The notes under the pieces are model-generated. The model worked only from the letters and a program-made list of their open reading frames with translations, searched no databases and was not told the origin of the DNA. This document shows, piece by piece, positions 36,150 through 44,596 of a stretch of 64,000 bases of DNA; position 1 is the first letter of the stretch, and the number at the start of each line of letters is the position of its first letter. The position numbers and the translations under genes are program-made. The stretch spans positions 16,564 to 80,563 of the forward strand of contig JAKSJQ010000005.1 of NCBI GenBank assembly GCA_024402115.1, in the 5' to 3' direction. The stretch comes from Bacteroidales bacterium. GTDB lineage: Bacteria > Bacteroidota > Bacteroidia > Bacteroidales > UBA932.

Positions 36150-37418
36150 TTATTTGAGGACGAAGCTGGTAGTGTTGAAAGCATCGTCGATACCGTAACC
36201 GAGAGCGTAAGAATTGTCTGGTGCGATGTAGCACATCTTGGTCTCTACGAATACGTCGAAAGCCTCTGAACCGATCATTTCTGCAACGTCGACAGCGCTC
36301 TTCTCACCAGCCTTCCAAACATAAGAATGTACAGGCTTAGGATCCCACATACTCTGCATGGTTGAGCCGACGAGGGTACCGTCGTTTGAGATGCAGCCAG
36401 GCTCGAAATCACCATTCTCGCAGATCACGAGCTCCTTGGTCTTGAGGTTGAAGCGAGCTGCAACGATAGGAACATCGAACTCGTCTGAGTACTGCTGAAT
36501 AGTGAGGGCAACCCACTCACCGTTTGCGCTGATGCTGCATGGATGGAACATCATGTACGGTGCAGTCACAGGCTCAGCAGGCTCCCACTCGAATGGATGG
36601 AAGAAAGCCGCGCAGATAGGATCGACAGCATAGCTGCCGTCAGCCTGTCTGTTCCAGATGACGAGAGGCCAGCTTGCAGTATCATCGATAACGAATCCAC
36701 AGAGTACGCTCGCGTCAGCTGACATCCACCTTACCTCGGCGCCGTCCACAGGGAATCCGAGCTCCTCAGCAGAAGGCACAGGAAGGGTGATTCTGTCGGT
36801 AGCGGCAGTGAAAGGAGTCTTCCAGATACAAGGAAGTGGGTTGTAACCATTGTAGTAGAAACCGGCGATGAGATTCTCCTCATCGTTGATGGTGTATGCT
36901 GCAGAACCATCCTCCACGTTAACGGTATAGGTCTCACCCCAGAACTCATCATAGATCTCTGTTACATCTGGGTTGTAGTAAAGGAAGCTACCGGTGGTAC
37001 CCTTACCCTTGAACGCATAGTTGTTGAATGAATCATCTCCAGCGTTCACGTCACGACCCTGGCCTACTGCTGTACCCTTTGCGCTGATTCCGAAAGAATC
37101 GCCGAGGATGTTAGCGATATCTACAACGTCATTGTTCTCGATATCCCAGACTGCAGGATTGCCGCTCATGAAGTTCGAACCGGCAGCATACTTACCGTCA
37201 GGAGTTCCGACGAGTGCCATCATTGCGACACTCTCGCTAGAAGGAGAAATTACGACCTTGGAGAAGGTGCCGTCATAGGAAGGCGTATCTGGAGGTAATA
37301 TTACCTCACCGCCGTTGTCGTCTGGATCTGGTCCTGGAGTAGGAGTAACTGCTGGCTTGTTGCAGCTGATGGCGGTCACAGCAAGGAATGCCATCGAAAA
37401 GAATGAAATCTTCTTCAT
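36150..37418 (-). CDS. Lipoprotein with propeller-like (HAF-type) repeats
   Basis: I chose the ATG at 37418 (MKKISFFSMAF, 422 residues); an upstream ATG at 37439 is less likely. The lipobox is A-I-S-C (Cys about 19), followed by a Pro/Asp-rich linker. The rest shows repeated short motifs such as AVWDIEN, PCIWKT and YVWKAGE alternating with GISAKGTAVGQG and SISANGEWVAL, as in bacterial HAF repeat or propeller proteins. No catalytic motif is seen. It is the first gene of the envelope operon, behind a -7 element, and its function is unknown. Confidence 0.7.
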   Translation of the reverse strand: MKKISFFSMAFLAVTAISCNKPAVTPTPGPDPDDNGGEVILPPDTPSYDGTFSKVVISPSSESVAMMALVGTPDGKYAAGSNFMSGNPAVWDIENNDVVDIANILGDSFGISAKGTAVGQGRDVNAGDDSFNNYAFKGKGTTGSFLYYNPDVTEIYDEFWGETYTVNVEDGSAAYTINDEENLIAGFYYNGYNPLPCIWKTPFTAATDRITLPVPSAEELGFPVDGAEVRWMSADASVLCGFVIDDTASWPLVIWNRQADGSYAVDPICAAFFHPFEWEPAEPVTAPYMMFHPCSISANGEWVALTIQQYSDEFDVPIVAARFNLKTKELVICENGDFEPGCISNDGTLVGSTMQSMWDPKPVHSYVWKAGEKSAVDVAEMIGSEAFDVFVETKMCYIAPDNSYALGYGIDDAFNTTSFVLK

Positions 37419-37499
37419 TTTATAAAATGCTAAGTTCAAATTATAATTAATTGACTGATAAATCTGATATTGTGCGGATATATCTGATATAAACCGTTA

Positions 37500-37507
37500 C
37501 AAATATA
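37500..37507 (-). promoter_or_regulatory. -7 element of the envelope redox operon
   Basis: TATATTTG on the minus strand, 81 bp before the start at 37418. The intervening leader is AT-rich with repeated GATAT/TGATA motifs. Confidence 0.55.
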
Positions 37508-37542
37508 GCAAAAAAGATGATTGGTTGTGCTCCTGATGATGT

Positions 37543-37576
37543 AAAAAAGCCGACGACCTTGATTGGCCGACGGCTC
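37543..37576 (-). terminator. Terminator of the surface-protein operon
   Basis: An 11-bp stem with one mismatch and one wobble (AGCCGTCGGCC with GGTCGTCGGCT on the minus strand), then TTTTTT. It is 24 bp past the last gene of the 37.6-50.5 kb operon. Confidence 0.8.
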
Positions 37577-37600
37577 TGGATATGGATGATTCAGTCAAGA

Positions 37601-38461
37601 TTAATTCCAGCCACCCTGTGAAGGATCGATGGAAATCTCGATCATTTCCTGGTCAGGAGAAGTATTGAGAGTGACGGTGATGGTATGTGTCCAACCTGCC
37701 TTGAGGCTGAGTGAGTACTCAAGGAGGTAAGCGATACCACCCATCGTGAGCTCAACGAGAGGAGTCTTCTTTTCAATGTTCTGAGGAACGAGAATCGCCT
37801 CGAATTCAGTGTTGCTGCACTTCTTCATGGTGATAGTGCCCTTCTTTCCGAAAGCATCCCTCTCAACCGAGCCGTTGAGCCAGTTGACGACGCATGAGTT
37901 AGTGGTGTTATAAACGTGCGCAGTCACATCGTCAGGAATCTCTCCTGTGAACTTGTCTCCCTTTTTCAACTCTACGACAAGGCGTGTCATCATGTGATTG
38001 AACTTAAGGTCGACAGAACCATCTGACCTGGATACGCCTTCAGACTTGGCATACATGAGGTCAGATTCCTCGAATCCCCCATCGTTCTGGTCCAATGCCA
38101 CGCTGAATGGATAATACTCGATTGAGCTGAAATGTGGCTGATATGGATAGAAACCATAGAAGTCACACGCATTGTCGCTCCAGAACAAATCGTTTGCAGG
38201 TGTCCATAATCCATCTGCGTAGACGAGCTTCTCGTTATTGATATAATTGCCTGCAGCCTGAAGGATGGATTCTTTTCCTTCCACGTTCTCAACTGCGAAA
38301 AGCGATATGGCATCATTCTCCTCGAATGCTGTAGCTGTTGCCTTCGTTGCAGAAGGATGCTCCACATTGAAACGGATCTTATCAGAGAAAGATGCATCAT
38401 CAATCTTGGAACAAGCCATCAGGCAAGCTGCCATTGATATAAAAAGTAATGTTTTTTTCAT
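37601..38461 (-). CDS. Fimbrillin-family (Mfa-like) lipoprotein
   Basis: A 286-residue lipoprotein starting at MKKTLLFISMAACLMAC (lipobox L-M-A-C). It has the fimbrillin pattern: IRFNVEHPSATKAT near the N-terminus, AISLFAVEN, FWSDNACDFYGFYPYQP, and LKFNHMMTRLVVELKKG. Such proteins form pili or cell-surface coats after lipoprotein export and trimming, though many act as isolated surface proteins. It is the last gene of the operon, 15 bp after the M64 gene, and ends SIDPSQGGWN, like many fimbrillins. The AT-richer composition is shared with the whole operon. Confidence 0.85.
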   Translation of the reverse strand: MKKTLLFISMAACLMACSKIDDASFSDKIRFNVEHPSATKATATAFEENDAISLFAVENVEGKESILQAAGNYINNEKLVYADGLWTPANDLFWSDNACDFYGFYPYQPHFSSIEYYPFSVALDQNDGGFEESDLMYAKSEGVSRSDGSVDLKFNHMMTRLVVELKKGDKFTGEIPDDVTAHVYNTTNSCVVNWLNGSVERDAFGKKGTITMKKCSNTEFEAILVPQNIEKKTPLVELTMGGIAYLLEYSLSLKAGWTHTITVTLNTSPDQEMIEISIDPSQGGWN

Positions 38462-38476
38462 GATCATTCCTCCTAC

Positions 38477-41400
38477 TTATTTTCTGTCAACAAAAATAGG
38501 TGCACGCTCGGAAGCCCTTACAAAATCCGGATCAACACCGAAGGTGCGATCGAAAGCAGCGCTCTTGGTCACAGGACCGAAGCTGTCGTTATCCTTCGAA
38601 TAGAAATCTTCAAGACTGAATGGAATGCCGGCATATTCCATGATCCTCTCAACGATGGCCTGGCGGCTGATTGCAGAGAAGTATGGAATGTTGTTGTTCA
38701 TACAGCTGGTCGCTTCTGAACGGAACATGCCGCGGCTATGCATATAACCACCCTCATACATATCCACGTAGTCAGAGTAATTCTCATTGTAGATGAGATG
38801 TGCCCATGGAACCTGTGATGCATTTGACTTCATAGTGAGATTCTTGTACCAACCGAGCATCTTTGCGATTCCGAAGTTGCTGTACAGATCGTCATCACTC
38901 TGAGGATGGTCACAGCAGGCACAACCACATGTCTGGATGAATGCATTGTGGTATATGTACTCGTCTGCGAGCTTACCGAATCCGTGTCCACCCGCCTCAT
39001 GCTGGATGATTCCGCGGAAATCGTAAGGATATGGTTCACGGCTGACTGGGCAGCAGGCAACAGCAGAGTTGTCATATCCCATCATGGTAATACCCTCGTA
39101 GGTAGATGTGTTCATCAGCATCACGGTAAGTGACTTGGTCTCGTCAAGTGAAGGATTAGCCTTCCTAGACCATTCGAAGCATAAGTCCATATCAGGAGGT
39201 AAGAGCCTGTTCTGGGTGAAGTACGTTCCGAAACGTGTGTCATTGACAGTGTTGACAGTACCAATTCCGCTATCGTCAGACATGGCGACAACTGCATAAA
39301 CGTTGAAGTAATCCTTATAAGTCTTGTAAGGTTCCACGTCAAAGAAATGGCCGAAGCCTTCTTCTGCATCCTGGAAGAATTTACCCGTTGCGATGTCCTT
39401 AGCGTCATATCCGTCACCAAGGAATACGATGTCGATACCGGCACCCTTGCTTGCGGTCTGGAATGTACGCACATCCTCGTCGGAGTAATCGCTGTCAAAC
39501 TGCTCAACGGTCATAGTACTTGTATAGTCCTTACCGTCGAGCTCGAATACGATTTCGCCAGAACGTCCATAAGCATAACGATCATAGATATTACCCCACT
39601 CATCAGGCTCATAATAAACGAACTGATCGTATGTTCTTTCCATCTGACTGAATGTCACGGTCACGTCGGCCTTGCCAGTTCCGCTTGACGGGCTCACTGT
39701 TACCCACTCAGGCTTGCTCTTTACACTCCAATTGTATCCTGACGGAGCACGGAGAACGTAAGTGCGGGAAATCTCATCGTTAAGGCCTCTCATCTGACGG
39801 CGGCTGATGGAGAAATCATAATGTGAAGCGATTCTCTTGAAGTCAGACCAGCCAATTTCGCTCTGGTATCTCTTAACCGACTGTGCTGGGACTTCAAGTG
39901 TGAAATTGTCCTTAGCAATACCGTTGAAAGCATTATTCTGTACAATAGGTGGCTCTACTGCATTGCAAATGAAACGTGATACATAGTAGCACCCACTGAA
40001 TGCGTTTGATTGAATAGACTGTATAGTAGACGGAAGTTCAATGGCTGTAACCCCACGCGCTTCAGCGAAGGCACTTTCTCCGATAGAGATAAGTCCTTCT
40101 GGGAAAATAAGGTCGCAATTCAATCTTTGATTCCAACCAAAAGCATAATTGCCTATTCTCTTCAATGAGGATGGAAAACAGATGGAAGAAAAAGCATTGT
40201 TGTAGAAAGCCCACTCTCCAATTTCCGTAATACCATCCGGCAAAACGAGTTCTCCTCTAAAGTTGCAATATTGGAAACAACCGTTATTGATAGTGGTTAC
40301 ATTATTAAGATTGAGCGACCCGGCAAATGAGCAACTCTGGAAAACTCCGTAAGGTAATTCATAAAGACGTTCTGGGATTTCGAGATCCCCGTAGTATGAT
40401 CCAGAATTGTAGAATGCATAATCGCCTAAGTATTCCAGATTTTCTGGAAGAGTGAGGTGGCCTGAGAAGTGGCAATTGTAAAAGGCCCAACCACCTATTC
40501 TAGTGATTGACTCTGGCAAAAGAAGTTCTCCTGACAGGGCTGAACAATTATTGAATGCATTATTTCCAATGGTTTTCAATATGTCTCCAAAAGAGACGCT
40601 GCTTACGTTGGAATTACTGAAAGCATCATTTCCTATCTCTGTAACGTTATCAGGGATTATCAAGGCTCCAGACAATCCTGTCTGAGTGAATGCACCAAAT
40701 GCAATTATCTTAACGTCCTCAGGGAATACGAAATATGTAAGAGATTTCTTGCCGTTGAAAGCATTGACAGGAATTACACCCCAGTCTTTATACTTGTACC
40801 ATTCATAACATAAGTGACCGTCTTCGCCACTACGCCAAATATGGTCGGGTTGGCCATAATCATTTATGTAATCGTCGAGGTTTGCCCATTCCCAGGTCTC
40901 CTCAAACCATGCAATTGTTTCTTCTGAGTACGCGCCGAATACTCGACACTCCTTCAGGTTGACAGCCTCAAGTATTTTCATTGAGTCACGCATGAACATG
41001 AAGTCACTGCCACCAATCTCGCCGGTAATCTTGAGATTCTTGATTCGGTCCGGATGTTTGTTCTCATTCTTGATGGTCCTGCCAAGCTCACCCTTGTTTG
41101 CGACATTGACGACGAAATACTGCCTTGCCTCTCCACCATGTGAATTCCTGTCTTCTACCCAATTGGTAATCTGACTGTCAGTAAGTGTGAGTTCATACTC
41201 GCCGCTAGCGTTCTTCTTGCTGACAGTGATGTCAAAGGTTGACATCTTTCCGCTCACATATCTCGTCACACCGTCAGTCTTGAAGCTATAGCTTGAAGAA
41301 CCGATAGTGATTGCAAATACCGGCAGCGACGCTTCAACATCCTGTGGAACCACTATTGCGCGGAAAGAACCGTCCTCCTGATCTGTCATTACGATACCTT

Positions 41401-42094
41401 TGGACATCGCGTCTCCGATAGGGGTAACGATACCGGTTGCAAAGTCGATCTGAGACTTAAGGGTAGTATTGGTAACAACGATGCTCTTTGCAAGATCATC
41501 CCATTCACCTTCACTGAAACCAGTACCTTCTTTCAATGTTACTGCAGCACTGGACATGATATGTTTCAACAATACTGAAACTTTGCTTTCGGTAGGTACT
41601 ACGTTCTCCGCCTTACCCCAGAGAAAGTCCGAAAGTTCATATCCGCTCTTCTGAGCGCCATTTGCAGTGACGTTCTGATCAGCTTTTACCTCGAAATTGT
41701 ATGAGTTGATATTGTCAATAGACGTCTGGTATGGATAGTATAAATACAGATCCGCATTAGTATAGACATCTTTGTAGTATACCGACCTGGTCGATTTCCA
41801 TTTCAACTCAGTCTCGTTGTAGATGTACTTGGCGTTATCCGCCTGGTTTCCCGAGAGGAGCAGAGTTCCGGGAACAGTGTTCCCTTCTGAGTAGTTAACG
41901 GCAAAGAGACCGATCGCATCTTTGTCCGAGAAACCTGATGCTGTGACCTTGGTCTGCACCTGGCTTATCGTTCCGTCGATGTTCAACGGAATCATTCCGT
42001 CAGGATGACCATTTTCAAGCATAGGGTCCTTCACGCATCCAGCAGCAAAAGCTACTGTTGCGGCTAAAGTTAGAATAGGATGTAAATGCTTCAT
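38477..42094 (-). CDS. Giant surface lipoprotein: fimbrillin-like, BspA repeats, BACON-like, M64 peptidase
   Basis: About 1205 residues; the inner ATG at 42094 is preferred over 42097. Lipobox A-A-G-C lies near residue 20. The N-terminal ~300 residues are fimbrillin-like (DAIGLFAVNYSEGN, LYLYYPYQTS, LLKHIMSSAAVTLK). BspA-type leucine-rich repeats occupy about 440-740 (units such as IPDNVTEIGNDAFSNSN). A BACON-like beta domain lies at about 780-880. The C-terminal ~310 residues carry a zinc peptidase motif HEAGGHGFGKLADEY (first His about 1032), as in M64 IgA-peptidase-type enzymes, with GIDIVFLGDGYDA before it. I infer a surface protease whose substrate is set by the repeats. Unusual as a single chain. 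Confidence 0.85.
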   Translation of the reverse strand: MKHLHPILTLAATVAFAAGCVKDPMLENGHPDGMIPLNIDGTISQVQTKVTASGFSDKDAIGLFAVNYSEGNTVPGTLLLSGNQADNAKYIYNETELKWKSTRSVYYKDVYTNADLYLYYPYQTSIDNINSYNFEVKADQNVTANGAQKSGYELSDFLWGKAENVVPTESKVSVLLKHIMSSAAVTLKEGTGFSEGEWDDLAKSIVVTNTTLKSQIDFATGIVTPIGDAMSKGIVMTDQEDGSFRAIVVPQDVEASLPVFAITIGSSSYSFKTDGVTRYVSGKMSTFDITVSKKNASGEYELTLTDSQITNWVEDRNSHGGEARQYFVVNVANKGELGRTIKNENKHPDRIKNLKITGEIGGSDFMFMRDSMKILEAVNLKECRVFGAYSEETIAWFEETWEWANLDDYINDYGQPDHIWRSGEDGHLCYEWYKYKDWGVIPVNAFNGKKSLTYFVFPEDVKIIAFGAFTQTGLSGALIIPDNVTEIGNDAFSNSNVSSVSFGDILKTIGNNAFNNCSALSGELLLPESITRIGGWAFYNCHFSGHLTLPENLEYLGDYAFYNSGSYYGDLEIPERLYELPYGVFQSCSFAGSLNLNNVTTINNGCFQYCNFRGELVLPDGITEIGEWAFYNNAFSSICFPSSLKRIGNYAFGWNQRLNCDLIFPEGLISIGESAFAEARGVTAIELPSTIQSIQSNAFSGCYYVSRFICNAVEPPIVQNNAFNGIAKDNFTLEVPAQSVKRYQSEIGWSDFKRIASHYDFSISRRQMRGLNDEISRTYVLRAPSGYNWSVKSKPEWVTVSPSSGTGKADVTVTFSQMERTYDQFVYYEPDEWGNIYDRYAYGRSGEIVFELDGKDYTSTMTVEQFDSDYSDEDVRTFQTASKGAGIDIVFLGDGYDAKDIATGKFFQDAEEGFGHFFDVEPYKTYKDYFNVYAVVAMSDDSGIGTVNTVNDTRFGTYFTQNRLLPPDMDLCFEWSRKANPSLDETKSLTVMLMNTSTYEGITMMGYDNSAVACCPVSREPYPYDFRGIIQHEAGGHGFGKLADEYIYHNAFIQTCGCACCDHPQSDDDLYSNFGIAKMLGWYKNLTMKSNASQVPWAHLIYNENYSDYVDMYEGGYMHSRGMFRSEATSCMNNNIPYFSAISRQAIVERIMEYAGIPFSLEDFYSKDNDSFGPVTKSAAFDRTFGVDPDFVRASERAPIFVDRK

Positions 42095-42125
42095 CATTAA
42101 TGAATGTTATAATTGTTATTTCTAT

Positions 42126-44585
42126 TTATTCTGCGTCTCCGGAATTATTGTCACCGTCTCCCCAGTCACCAATTCCAGGGTCAACACCATTAGACCTGAC
42201 TGTTATGGTACAATATGCCGTGTAGTTACCTTCTGCTGTCCTTGCTGTCACTGTCACCCTGCCTGAACCTACTGCTCTGACAATTCCACTCCTTTCCACA
42301 GTGACGATATTACTCTTATCTGTGGTCCAAACTACATTTTTATTGGTAGCGTTCTCAGGCATGACCGAAGCGGTCAGCTGAAGTTTGTCGCCCATAAACA
42401 TCTCTACCTCTTCCTTGTCCAAGGTGATTCCAGTTACAGCTACCGGCATGACATTGATAGAACAGTATGCCTCATATCCGTTCTCTTCAGTAACTGCTCG
42501 TATCTGGGTCCATCCAGGTGATACTGCGGTGACAGTTCCGCCCTCGTCAATTGTCGCGATGTCGGTATTATAGCTTTCCCATAGAATCCGTTTGTTCTTC
42601 GCCGTTTCTGGGTAAATCTCTGCATATATCGTAGACTTGTCACCTGGATACATATCAATGTGATATTGGTCGAGATTGATACCTTCAACGCTGTTGCTTC
42701 TGACATAGATCTGGCACCATTCGCTTCTGCGTCCTTCATCTGTCGATGCAATAACGTATGTCCATCCAGGGGAAACCGCTGTGATAAGGCCTGTCGAGTC
42801 AACTGTCGCAATGTTTGTGTCCTGACTTTCCCATGTGACATTACGCAATGTGGCATTTTCCGGAAGTACAGTTGCGTGGATGCGTACAGTATCCTCCTCT
42901 ATCATTTCGACATGGTACCTGTCCAAACGGAATTCTTCCACAGGAATTCTAGGTCTTACCACTATCTCACATTCAGCAGTTAATCCTCCTGCCGTTCTAA
43001 CTTTGACCTTGGATGTTCCAGATTCAGATGCATAATAATGACCTGGTTCTGAGAAATAGCTTAGATTCCCTTCTGTAATCCATTCGACTCCCCAGTATGA
43101 CAGTTCTTCGGGATAAATGTTGGCATTAATTCTTATATCATCTCCCTGATATACATCGACGTATGTCTTGTCGAAGCTGATTGATGTTGGCTTACCTTTC
43201 ATGAAGGTGCTCTTGTCGACACTGCGGAAGCGCCACCAGAAATACTCACCACCATTGCCGTTCTTCGTAGATTCGATGTTCTTGGCAAGTATCATCTGGT
43301 CGTCGCTTAGGTAAAGTATGTCGAACTCCTTGATTTCTGGTCCGCCATGGATGTTAGGGTGCAAAATAGCAGCACTGTCGGTTGAAAATTTGCCTAGGCT
43401 CCATCCATCAGCACGGTTAACCCTGCTGAAGCCATCTACAGTAATCTTACCTCGTCGTATTTCATCGCCGTTTTCATAGTATGAAATACAGTTGAGGTCA
43501 CTGTCTATCTTCATGTATTCGAAGAGATTGCTGTCACGATACAGATCTCTCAATGACCAACCCCACCATTTGTCTGGCACAAATCCATTATCAGCAAGAT
43601 ATCCATTTCCATTATTTTCGCCAGCTCCCCAAGAGTGTCCTTCGTAATCACTCGTGGTATCCCAGAACCAATACTTCTCGCCATCTGCACCGGCGAGCAT
43701 CTCTATAAGTGTAGACTGTTTTTCGTATATTACATCCTGGTCAGCATTGGTCATCTTGCTGAAAACGCTTCTACGTATCTCCACGGTCTTCTCTACATTC
43801 CTGACGGCTGTTTCCGTGTCTGTCATGAATGTCATGGTGAAGCCTTCAGAGAAAGTAATAGGCGGAATTATGATATAATACGGCTGTCCTACTTCAAAAC
43901 CGCCTTCTAGAGCTATAAGGTCAATGGATGTCTTGTCAGATTCCCATAATGATGAACGTGGCCTGTTGTTTTCTTCGAACCATATATTACCGCCACCAGA
44001 GATAATTTCACCGGCATTACTCTTTATGTTGATTTTTCTGACACCTTCCTTCGTGACGGACAGTTTTATTCCTCCACAAACATTGTAGAAGAACATCTCC
44101 AAATCCTTTGACCTTGCTACAGATGGGAATAAATCAGCATTGAATGTGCCTTTTTTCGCGTATTGTATAGAAGGAAAACTGTAATAAATAAACCCGCCAG
44201 AGAAATAGGATTCAGGTCTATATGGGTATATCGCATAGTAATAGCCCTCACCTGCCTGCTCTTCAGTATAGAATTCTTTTGCCGGTACCTTTCCGACAAA
44301 AGTAGTTACGCTTGCAGGCGAAGTGTTGTTTGCCACACATTTGAGATTCCTTGAATTCATATAATCGCTTCCGTAGAATACGCTTATTGAATCATGCGGA
44401 AGCCAAAGTACTGAACCACCTTCAGATAGTACGGTCTTTGTCTCATCTTCACTATGGCGTGCAACGATAGTTATATATTCGTCCTCGATTTTCTCTTGGA
44501 CGAGTCCCTTTGTGATGTCCTTTACGCATGATGACATGAAAAGGACTACGAAAACGATTGACAATTTGATTGAATTTCTTTTCAT
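42126..44585 (-). CDS. Fimbrillin-like lipoprotein with four C-terminal BIG2 domains
   Basis: An 819-residue lipoprotein (lipobox M-S-S-C, Cys about 20). Residues about 35-300 are fimbrillin-like (DSISVFYGSDY, YYYAIYPYRPES). A middle region (about 300-450) is aromatic-rich (WFWDTTSDYEGHSWG, WWGWSLRDLYRDS) and unidentified. About 450-800 hold four BIG2 immunoglobulin-like domains, recognisable by repeats of LPENATLRNVTWES and similar. The acidic Gly/Asp tail (GIGDWGDGD) resembles that of the 47822-50473 product. It probably acts as an adhesive stalk. Third gene from the operon end, 28 bp upstream of the M64 gene. Confidence 0.82.
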   Translation of the reverse strand: MKRNSIKLSIVFVVLFMSSCVKDITKGLVQEKIEDEYITIVARHSEDETKTVLSEGGSVLWLPHDSISVFYGSDYMNSRNLKCVANNTSPASVTTFVGKVPAKEFYTEEQAGEGYYYAIYPYRPESYFSGGFIYYSFPSIQYAKKGTFNADLFPSVARSKDLEMFFYNVCGGIKLSVTKEGVRKINIKSNAGEIISGGGNIWFEENNRPRSSLWESDKTSIDLIALEGGFEVGQPYYIIIPPITFSEGFTMTFMTDTETAVRNVEKTVEIRRSVFSKMTNADQDVIYEKQSTLIEMLAGADGEKYWFWDTTSDYEGHSWGAGENNGNGYLADNGFVPDKWWGWSLRDLYRDSNLFEYMKIDSDLNCISYYENGDEIRRGKITVDGFSRVNRADGWSLGKFSTDSAAILHPNIHGGPEIKEFDILYLSDDQMILAKNIESTKNGNGGEYFWWRFRSVDKSTFMKGKPTSISFDKTYVDVYQGDDIRINANIYPEELSYWGVEWITEGNLSYFSEPGHYYASESGTSKVKVRTAGGLTAECEIVVRPRIPVEEFRLDRYHVEMIEEDTVRIHATVLPENATLRNVTWESQDTNIATVDSTGLITAVSPGWTYVIASTDEGRRSEWCQIYVRSNSVEGINLDQYHIDMYPGDKSTIYAEIYPETAKNKRILWESYNTDIATIDEGGTVTAVSPGWTQIRAVTEENGYEAYCSINVMPVAVTGITLDKEEVEMFMGDKLQLTASVMPENATNKNVVWTTDKSNIVTVERSGIVRAVGSGRVTVTARTAEGNYTAYCTITVRSNGVDPGIGDWGDGDNNSGDAE

Positions 44586-44596
44586 GGCCTTTCCAT

